64,000 nucleotides of DNA from Primulina eburnea (lineage: Eukaryota > Streptophyta > Magnoliopsida > Lamiales > Gesneriaceae), in assembly GCF_022965805.1 (NCBI RefSeq), contig NC_133101.1, positions 44,429,642 through 44,493,641 of the forward strand. The letters run 5' to 3'. A program made the translations under genes and the position numbers. Shown piece after piece: positions 56,964 through 64,000 of this stretch. Position 1 is the first letter of the stretch; the number at the start of each line of letters is the position of its first letter. Under the pieces are notes generated by a model. The model was not told where the DNA came from, searched no databases, and saw only the letters and a program-made list of their open reading frames with translations.

Positions 56964-59900
56964 CTAGAACAACTCAGGATGCTCTGACCGCATGCGACTC
57001 TCTAGTTCCCAAGTAGCTTCTTCAGTACCTCGGTGCTGCCACTGCACTAAGACAAGAGGAATAGTCTTATTCCGCAGTACCTTATCCTTCCGGTCTAAGA
57101 TCGAAACCGGTCTTTCTACAAAAGACAAATCCGGATTCAACTGAACTTCTGTCGGATGCAAAACATGGGACTCATCCGCTACGTATCGTCTCAACAAGGA
57201 CACATGAAACACATTGTGAACACTAGACAGATACGGTGGCAAGGCTAATCTGTAGGCCAAATCTCCCACACATTCCAAGATCTCAAAAGGACCAATGAAT
57301 CTCGGAGATAGCTTACCCTTGAGTCCAAATCTCAGAATCCTCCGAAAAGGTGATACCTTGAGAAACACTTTCTCGCCTGCATCAAAATGAAGAGGCCTGC
57401 GCTTGGTGTTCGCATAACTCGCTTGTCGATCCTGAGCAGTCTTAATCCGCTGCTTGATCACAAGAACTTTATCCTTGGCCTGCTGAATCAATTCTGGACC
57501 CTCGACCTGTCGTTCTCCGACTTCCTCCCAGAACAGAGGAGTACGACAACGTCGACCATACAACGCTTCAAACGGAGACATACCAATACTCCTATGAAAG
57601 CTGTTGTTGTATGCAAACTCTATCAGTGGCAAATGATCCTGCCAAGCTGGCCCGAAATCCATCACACAAGACCTCAACATATCCTCAAGCGTACGAATAG
57701 TCCTCTCTGACTGTCCGTCAGTCTCTGGGTGATACGCAGTACTCAAACTCAAAGTAGTGCCCAAAGCTTGCTGAAAGCTACCCCAAAATCTAGACGTAAA
57801 TCGAGGATCTCTGTCACTAACGATACTCACAGGCACACCATGAAACCGTACAATCTCCTGAATGTACAACCGTGCCATCCGATCGAAAGTGAAATCTCTG
57901 TTATACGGAAGAAAATGGGCAGACTTGGTAAGCCGATCTACTATAACCCAGATAGCATCTCTATTCCCCACAGACATAGGCAAGTGAGTCACGAAGTCCA
58001 TCGTGATATGCTCGCACTTCCACTCCGGAATAGGAAGATTCTGCAACAAACCTCCAGGTCGTCGATACTCTGCCTTTACCTGCTGACAGACCAGGCACTT
58101 GGAGACATACTGATAAACATTGCGTTTCATACCTTTCCACCAAAATCGAGTCCTTAAATCTTTATACATCTTGTTGCTCCCCGGATGAACACTCAACTTG
58201 CTACGATGAGCCTGGGACAAAATCTCCTCCCTCAAAGTGTCATCCTCCGGTACAACAACACGACCAGATAAGCACAAAAGACCCTGAGACTGATAGTGGA
58301 AACCAGAAGTATTATCTCCATCAGCCAACCGAGCTAATTTCTGAACCTTAGAATCAGACATCTGAGCATCTCTAATCCGAGAGTACAACACTGGTTCAGA
58401 CAAAATAGTAGCCACACGGATACTCTCTGATCCCTTCCGATGCTTATAATTGAATCCCATCGAACAGAAATCCTGAATAATCCCAGATACAGCACAAGTC
58501 TGAAGAGCAGACAATCTCACCTTGCGACTAAGAGCATCAGCCGTGAGATTCGCAGATCCTGGATGATACTTGATCTCACAATCATAATCCTTGAGTAGAT
58601 CCATCCAGCGACGCTGACGCATGTTCAACTCTGCCTGAGGGAACAGATACTTCAAACTCTTATGATCGGTGAAAATATCAAATCGCTCACCATACAGATA
58701 ATGGCGCCAGATTTTCAAAGCAAAAACGATCGCTGCTAATTCCAGATCATGAACAGGATAGTTCTCCTCATGAGGCTTCAACTGCCTCGACGCATAAGCA
58801 ATCACATGCTCATTCTGCATCAAAACACACCCTAGACCCTGCAAAGAGGCGTCGGTGTAAACACTAAAACCACCAGATCCAGCCGGTAAGGCCAAAACAG
58901 GCGCAGATGTCAACCGTCTGCGAAGCTCCAAGAAACTCTCTTCGCACTCTGATGTCCACTCAAATGAAACATCTTTCCGAGTGAGCTGAGTAAGTGGTTT
59001 AGCAATCTGAGAGAAGTTGACAATGAAGCGGCGATAATACCCAGCCAATCCCAGAAAACTGCGGATCTCGGCTACTGTCGTCGGACGCGACCAGTTCAAT
59101 ACCGCCTCCACCTTGCTCGGGTCAACTGAAACTCCCTCGCTAGAAATAACATGACCAAGGAATACAACCCTGTCAATCCAAAACTCGCATTTACTCAACT
59201 TCGCATAAAGCTGATTCTCGCGAAGTATCTGTAAAATAATTCTCAAGTGTTGTACGTGTTCTCGCTGATCACGCGAATAGATTAAGATATCATCTATGAA
59301 CACCACAACAAATTTATCCAAGAAGTCTCGAAATACCCGATTCATCAGATCCATAAAAACTGCTGGTGCATTCGTCACCCCAAAAGGCATAACCAGAAAC
59401 TCATAATGCCCATACCGGGTCCTGAATGCAGTCTTTGATATATCTCCCTGATGAACTCGAAGTTGATGATAACCAGACCTTAAATCGATCTTGGAATACA
59501 CAGAGGTACCTTGCAGTTGATCAAATAAATCATCAATCCGTGGCAACGGATACTTATTCTTTATCGTAGCACGATTCAACTGCCGATAATCTATGCAGAG
59601 CCGCATAGAACCATCCTTCTTTTTGACAAAAAGAACTGGTGCTCCCCACGGGGACACACTGGGTCGAATATACCCCTTGTCAAGAAGATCCTGCAACTGC
59701 TGTTTCAATTCTTGCATCTCTGATGGAGCTAAACGATAAGGAGCTCTGGAGATTGGTGCCGTGCCTGGCACTAAATCAATGCTGAAATCCACTTCCCGAA
59801 CTGGAGGAAAACCAGGAATCTCCTCGGGAAAAACATCCGGAAAATCGCAAACCACTGGAATGTCACTGACCCCGACACTGTCTGCGGACGAATCAATAGC

Positions 59901-61391
59901 ATAGATAAGGTAGCCTTCCCCGCCCGACTCTAAAGCACGACAGGCTTTCAGAGCAGAAACCACAGGCATCGGGGGTCGCGCTCCCTCTCCATAGAAAAAC
60001 CAACTGTCGCCCTCCACTGGACGAAACTGCACGAACTTCTGGTAACAGTCCACAGTAGCTCTATACACAGTCAGCACATCTATTCCCAGAATGCAATCAA
60101 AATCCTCCATCGCAAGAATCATCAAATTAGCAGTTAAGATATTACCCTCAAACTCTAGAGGACAACCCATCACTAGACGTTTAGCTAACACCGAATGACC
60201 CATCGGTGTGGAAACAGATACCACAATGTCCAAAGAAGTGAAAGGTAAAGCATGACGCTTAGCAAACCTCGCAGATATAAATGAATGCGATGCACCAGTA
60301 TCAATGAGAACGTAAGCAGGTAATCCACATAAATTACAAATACCTGCAATAACTCTCTCGTTCTCCTCAGCAGCCTGATCCTGGTTAAGAGCAAAGACCT
60401 GCCCTTGAGTACGCGGTCGGAGGTTAGAGCCCTGAGTAGACTGTCCCTGCTGTGGCCTCTGATGAACTGAAGCCTGAGAACCAGATCCTGATCCTCCACC
60501 CATCTGTGGACAATCTCTCTTCATGTGGCCCATCTCACCGCACCTGAAACAAGCACCCGCAACTCTGCGACAACGCTCTGTCGGATGGTCCTTCCCGCAA
60601 TGCTGACACGGGCCCTTCTTCTTCCCAAAATGGTGAACTCCTCCAGATCCAGAGGAAGAAGAAGTAGATCCAGCCTTCTTAAATGATTGGGCACGGGGAC
60701 CCAAAGAACTAGTAGGACGAGCAGACTGCATGGCTCGACCCCTCAGCAAACTGCCCTCTGCCTGGCGACAACGGTTCACAAGGCCCTCATACGACTTCGG
60801 ATCATCACAGACCACGACCCGATCATAAATCTCCTGATTGAGGCCCTGAAGAAAATGATTATACTTGGCCACCGCATTGTCACTGACGTGCGGAACATAT
60901 GGGAGCAACTCAAAGAACTTCTGCTGATACTCATCAACAGACAAACTCCCCTGCTTCAGATTGATCAACTCAATCGCCTTGGTCTGCAGAAGAGCTGGCG
61001 GAAAGTAAAGCAGCATGAAAGCAGCTCGGAAATCGGCCCAAAGAACTCGGCCCTGTCGCTGAACTATCGGTGCAGAGGTAGACCTCCACCACTTACGTGC
61101 ACCGCCCTCCAGCAAGAAATCAAGGGTATCCATCTGCTGCTCCGCCGAGCACTGGAAAGACTTGAAACAGCTCTCCATCCTCTCAAGCCAGTTCTCCGCA
61201 ACATCCGGAGTCTCGCCGCCCGAAAGAGGTTTCGGCCCCATCTGCAAAAACCTATGCATACTGAAACTCCGAGGCTCATCTCGTCGGTGTGGACGACGTT
61301 CCCGATGCTCTCGACGACGCTCCCGATCGTCGCGGTCTCCCCAGCGTCCCACGCTGCCATGACTACTAGCATCGTCGTCAAAACCAGACAT
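56964..61391 (-). CDS. Complete gypsy gag-pol polyprotein, 1475 residues
   Basis: ATG 61391 opens a single frame to 56964. Gag is at about 45-230 (K-W-W-R-S near 100). Two zinc clusters lie at 262-274 (CX2CX3HX4C) and 281-294 (CX2CX4HX4C). The protease D-T-G-A-S starts at 364. The RT has F-I-D-D at 698-701. RNase H has Asp847, Glu884 and Asp909. The integrase zinc site is H1062, H1069, C1099, C1102, and its catalytic triad is D1132, D1193, E1229 (X60, X35). The chromodomain-like segment is about 1424-1475. Cleavage by its own protease would release particle proteins and enzymes, which copy the RNA from the Met-tRNA primer and insert the DNA. No lesion is seen. Expression would come from the 5' LTR at 61474-62101. 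Confidence 0.97.
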   Translation of the reverse strand: MSGFDDDASSHGSVGRWGDRDDRERRREHRERRPHRRDEPRSFSMHRFLQMGPKPLSGGETPDVAENWLERMESCFKSFQCSAEQQMDTLDFLLEGGARKWWRSTSAPIVQRQGRVLWADFRAAFMLLYFPPALLQTKAIELINLKQGSLSVDEYQQKFFELLPYVPHVSDNAVAKYNHFLQGLNQEIYDRVVVCDDPKSYEGLVNRCRQAEGSLLRGRAMQSARPTSSLGPRAQSFKKAGSTSSSSGSGGVHHFGKKKGPCQHCGKDHPTERCRRVAGACFRCGEMGHMKRDCPQMGGGSGSGSQASVHQRPQQGQSTQGSNLRPRTQGQVFALNQDQAAEENERVIAGICNLCGLPAYVLIDTGASHSFISARFAKRHALPFTSLDIVVSVSTPMGHSVLAKRLVMGCPLEFEGNILTANLMILAMEDFDCILGIDVLTVYRATVDCYQKFVQFRPVEGDSWFFYGEGARPPMPVVSALKACRALESGGEGYLIYAIDSSADSVGVSDIPVVCDFPDVFPEEIPGFPPVREVDFSIDLVPGTAPISRAPYRLAPSEMQELKQQLQDLLDKGYIRPSVSPWGAPVLFVKKKDGSMRLCIDYRQLNRATIKNKYPLPRIDDLFDQLQGTSVYSKIDLRSGYHQLRVHQGDISKTAFRTRYGHYEFLVMPFGVTNAPAVFMDLMNRVFRDFLDKFVVVFIDDILIYSRDQREHVQHLRIILQILRENQLYAKLSKCEFWIDRVVFLGHVISSEGVSVDPSKVEAVLNWSRPTTVAEIRSFLGLAGYYRRFIVNFSQIAKPLTQLTRKDVSFEWTSECEESFLELRRRLTSAPVLALPAGSGGFSVYTDASLQGLGCVLMQNEHVIAYASRQLKPHEENYPVHDLELAAIVFALKIWRHYLYGERFDIFTDHKSLKYLFPQAELNMRQRRWMDLLKDYDCEIKYHPGSANLTADALSRKVRLSALQTCAVSGIIQDFCSMGFNYKHRKGSESIRVATILSEPVLYSRIRDAQMSDSKVQKLARLADGDNTSGFHYQSQGLLCLSGRVVVPEDDTLREEILSQAHRSKLSVHPGSNKMYKDLRTRFWWKGMKRNVYQYVSKCLVCQQVKAEYRRPGGLLQNLPIPEWKCEHITMDFVTHLPMSVGNRDAIWVIVDRLTKSAHFLPYNRDFTFDRMARLYIQEIVRFHGVPVSIVSDRDPRFTSRFWGSFQQALGTTLSLSTAYHPETDGQSERTIRTLEDMLRSCVMDFGPAWQDHLPLIEFAYNNSFHRSIGMSPFEALYGRRCRTPLFWEEVGERQVEGPELIQQAKDKVLVIKQRIKTAQDRQASYANTKRRPLHFDAGEKVFLKVSPFRRILRFGLKGKLSPRFIGPFEILECVGDLAYRLALPPYLSSVHNVFHVSLLRRYVADESHVLHPTEVQLNPDLSFVERPVSILDRKDKVLRNKTIPLVLVQWQHRGTEEATWELESRMRSEHPELF

Positions 61392-61457
61392 CTCTACAAA
61401 AAGTCACCAGAGATTAGACCCAAAAGAACAGTTCTAAATCCCAAAATCTTAATGCAT

Positions 61458-61469
61458 GCTCTGATACCA
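61458..61469 (-). other. Primer-binding site, initiator Met tRNA
   Basis: The complement of TGGTATCAGAGC, 4 nt from the 5' LTR at 61474. Confidence 0.92.
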
Positions 61470-61764
61470 TAAATGTAGTGACCCGTTCCAGAATCACCTA
61501 CTAATCAGAACTTAAGCATGCAATTAACTTAATAAAACTGAATCAGATAAACAGCGGAAAAACAACATATACAGCCCGATCGAATCAGTAAGTACGAATA
61601 CTAGAACAACCAAATCAAACTAAATCCCAAGAATAAAATACCAGCAACTACAGGTCAACCCCTGCTAGTGCCCGAACCTCGGGAAAAGCTAGAAACCCAT
61701 CAGAAACGACTAAAACGCTCTGGAACTCTCGGAATTGGTAATTGAAAAGTGAAGCCTCGCGCCT

Positions 61765-61774
61765 CTATTTATAG
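61765..61774 (-). promoter_or_regulatory. LTR TATA box (CTATAAATAG)
   Basis: Perfect plant-type TATA on the minus strand, about 330 nt into the 5' LTR and just past the repeat array. The same box is at 56486-56495 in the 3' LTR. Confidence 0.72.
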
Positions 61775-61779
61775 ACGAC

Positions 61780-62045
61780 GATCGGACGATCCGATCCACT
61801 TCGGAAGATCCGATCCTGTGCACTTCGGACGATCCGATCCACTTCGGACGTTCCGAACTCTGCATGTCTTCCACGTGTCCAGCCACCTGTCTTCGGACGA
61901 TCCGAACCTCTTCGGACGATCCGAACCCTGACACGGTCTACTGTTGACAAGACTCGGTCTGACACCGAACCGAACGGTCCATCCGAACCCACTTCGGACG
62001 ATCCGAACCTCTTCGGACGGTCCGATCCTGGTTCGTTCCTTCCGA
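61780..62045. repeat. Array of TCGGA-CGA-TCCGA palindromes in U3
   Basis: About ten copies or near-copies of CTTCGGACGATCCGAWCC, each a 5-bp stem around a 3-nt spacer. They lie immediately upstream of the TATA box in the sense of transcription. The partner array is at 56501-56766. The layout suggests an enhancer, but binding is not shown. Confidence 0.82.
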
Positions 62046-62106
62046 ACTCGCAGAATATAATTAATCCAATAATTACTCAATTTAGGCATCGGGATACTAC
62101 AGCTGC

Positions 62107-63596
62107 CGTCTTGGGTGGCTAGGAAGCTGTTATTGTCGAGGATAATACTGGCAAGGGCCTGGAGTCATGGCTTGGTCGAGTGGAAGGGGTAGCTACTCGA
62201 GACACGTACGGTTAGGGCTTGTTTGGGGTAGATCGAGAGCTTAGTGCGTATAGCCGTGCGTGTCTCGATCCCAACAAAGGAGCCGACCCTCTTGGGTCCA
62301 CGGGGCTAGGAGAGGGCTGGGAATGACCCTTAAGTAGTTCGAAGGGCATGGAGCAAGGTTGGTCTCGGGTGGTTCAAAAGTAGAGTAGTTTGAGTTGTGG
62401 TGCACGTCCGCGAGCTTGGGTGCTTAGGGCTTGGTTGGGTCAGTCCATGGAGAGGTCAACAGGGTGGTCTTGGTCCTAGGATGGTCTAGTTCAAGGCTGG
62501 TCGAGCTAGAGTCGAGCTATGGAGGAAACTCTCGAACCATGTTGCATTAGGGTTTGGGGGCCAGCATGCTGGAAATTTCCAGCAACCTTTGGGCTTGTTT
62601 CTAGAGTCTTAAGAGGTCTTTTTTTTTTGTGGTATAGGAGCTGGTATGGCTCGGTTGAGTCACAGTTTAAGTTGGGAAAAATTCGATTAAGTTTCGGGTA
62701 GGTTCAGATTAAAACCGGGACCTCGGTCAATGTTTTAAAACAAAATGTTTAATTTTGGAAATAGACTCGAGTTTATGTCTAAGAAATGTTTACAAATATG
62801 TTTTTGAGGTGTTTTGAGGAGTTTGGTAAGCTTAAGGTCGAAATTTTGAGTTCCAGGGGTAAAATGTCATTTTGGGTTTCCAGGGGTAAAATGGTCATTT
62901 TACACGCGAGTCAAGGTTTTAGTCTTGGCAGTGCCCTGATCACAAATTTTACATGTTTTAAGCATTTATTTTATCATGGATACGACATTTTATGTAAATA
63001 TGAAAAAATACGTTGCATGTATATGCATGTTTTATTAAGTGATGAATATGATGACATGTTTTTGAAGGAAGGGAGTTGGTTGTGACTAATTCGAATATGT
63101 TACTACGATGATATGTAAGGCCAACGCCCAATGGATGGGTAATAGTGTCGCTGATATCCTCGCCGCCGGATACCGCGGTTACACGTGGATGGTGCCTAAT
63201 ACGATGATACGAAAGTCACAGCTAATGAACCGAATTCAAATTAAGAAAAAGAACATGTATATCTTGATATGATGATATATTTTATGAGAATGATTATGCT
63301 TTAACAGTTCATGATTATGCATATGACTTTTAAAATCATGAATTGTATTTTTACTACGGTACTTTTCACAGTTGCATGTTATGTATATATATTTGATATC
63401 ACGATACAAGTGTGTTGAGTCTTTAGACTCACTAGGTGTGAATGATGCAGGTGAGCATGTCGATGAGGAGGCTGGAGGTGCCGAATTCTGAGTAGGCAGG
63501 TTGGATGTGAATGACCCGAGGACCATATCTTTCGCACCTCACGTTTTTATGAGTTTCTGAGTAGACATGTTCGGTTTTGTGAGTTGGTTATGATAT
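62107..63596 (+). repeat. LTR-C, right segment
   Basis: It resumes LTR-C after the gypsy insertion. It carries the family motif AGGGGTAAAATGGTCATTTTAC (about 62857-62903) seen in reverse in LTR-A and LTR-B, and a GAGTCTTTAGACTCACTAG block (63417-63435) shared with the 32666-43964 LTRs. No 3' boundary is visible before LTR-D cuts it. Short frames here have no protein signature. Confidence 0.65.
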
Positions 63597-64000
63597 TGTA
63601 TAGGCCCGTGTTTTGTTTTTGAAAATTTGCGGAATAATTTAAAATTTTCTTTTAAAAGTAAATAACTTGCCGCATTCATAAAATAAACTAAATAAAAGTT
63701 TTAACGTTTAATGTAACAACAGAATAAAAGTTTAAATGTCAAAATAGCAGAGGAAGTAAATATCTGTTTCAAAAAAAAACTTAGAATAATTCATCATGGT
63801 AAGAATGAGTTTGCATAAAAATGATAAATAAACTGATAAATGAGGTCCTCAGGTTCCCACTACTGCCAATCCAAGCTAGCTCACTGGTCCCCGGCCTCGG
63901 TCCCGACCTCATCAGTACCTATAACAATCAAGTCTAGTGAGTTTAAAGACTCAGCATGCATATATCGTAGATAACAAGTAAATATATCATAAAAATTTCA
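63597..64000 (-). repeat. LTR-D, 3' end of a minus-orientation gypsy LTR, runs off window
   Basis: It begins TGTATAGGCCCG, the complement of an LTR end like that at 43954-43964 (CGGGCCTTTACA). Its reverse complement follows about 35490-35847, sharing TATATGCATGCTGAGTCTTT, ACTAGACTTGATTGTT and GGGGACCAGTGAGC. It belongs to the same broad family as the 11.3-kb element, in opposite orientation. Confidence 0.82.

Larger units (their letters stand above)
56184..62101 (-). mobile_element. Intact young chromodomain-type Ty3/gypsy element, 5918 bp
   Basis: LTRs at 56184-56822 (639 bp) and 61474-62101 (628 bp) are identical by eye except for one 11-bp tandem unit. The duplication GCTGC is at 56179-56183 and 62102-62106. 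The primer site, a single 1475-codon gag-pol, the hairpin and the polypurine tract are all present. Every catalytic motif I can check is intact. It is the best candidate for an autonomous element here. Confidence 0.97.
61474..62101 (-). repeat. 5' LTR of the young gypsy element
   Basis: A 628-bp LTR. On the element strand, U3 carries the inverted-repeat array (about 61780-62045), and the TATA box follows at 61765-61774. Confidence 0.96.

Noticed and set aside
60687..61472. 261-codon plus-strand ORF
   Set aside because: It is the reverse-frame shadow of the intact gag-pol at 56964-61391 and its leader, with no protein signature of its own.
61780..62045. CRISPR-like array
   Set aside because: Repeats are imperfect, spacers are short and irregular, and the array is inside a plant LTR present in two copies.
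1..64000. Endogenous pararetrovirus
   Set aside because: All reverse transcriptase regions sit in copia or gypsy order with LTRs, Met-tRNA primer sites and target duplications. No movement protein or coat protein signature was seen.

Overview
This window is plant nuclear DNA that consists almost entirely of LTR retrotransposons and their remains. I see no ordinary host gene, tRNA or rRNA. The evidence is AT-rich non-coding spacers, copia and chromodomain-gypsy polyproteins, initiator-Met tRNA primer sites (TGGTATCAGAGC or its complement), 5-bp target duplications and MITE-like foldbacks. The envelope-like and gag reading frames of the copia element resemble, from memory, those of Lamiales/Gesneriaceae genomes. 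That placement is a weak inference.

Layout. 1-3930: decayed minus-strand copia element with a partial LTR. 3931-6800: AT-rich spacer with a foldback element (5365-5731). About 6801-45941: an old minus-orientation LTR ('LTR-A') split by two insertions. The first is a degenerate Sirevirus-like copia element (about 7200-29114), which itself carries a 2071-bp solo LTR in gag (8364-10434, duplication GACAT) and a gypsy element in RNase H (15296-23841, duplication AGTTT). The second is a solo LTR ('LTR-B', 30856-45419, duplication GGTTA), split by an 11.3-kb gypsy element (32666-43964, duplication CTTAC). 46375-54543: a third gypsy element (duplication GTTAC). 54924-55164: a MITE-like hairpin. 55331-63596: another old LTR ('LTR-C'), interrupted by a very young gypsy element (56184-62101, duplication GCTGC) with one uninterrupted 1475-residue gag-pol frame. 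63597-64000: the start of a further minus-orientation LTR that runs off the window.

Within each complete gypsy element the order is LTR, primer site, gag (zinc knuckle), protease, RT, RNase H, integrase with C-terminal chromodomain-like segment, a conserved hairpin, polypurine tract, LTR. The proteins together would package, copy and integrate the element RNA. Only the 56184-62101 copy looks able to supply all of them. The others carry stops, frameshifts or lost catalytic residues.

Most notable points: (i) a 7-bp stem/4-nt loop just upstream of the polypurine tract in all four gypsy elements, with one compensatory base-pair change; (ii) two small antisense genes with their own TATA boxes and similar promoters between pol and the env-like ORF of the Sirevirus-like element; (iii) a 201-nt GT-AG intron-like segment between gag and protease of the 11.3-kb gypsy; (iv) arrays of GC-rich inverted repeats immediately upstream of the LTR TATA boxes; (v) the nested insertion order, fixed by exact target duplications.
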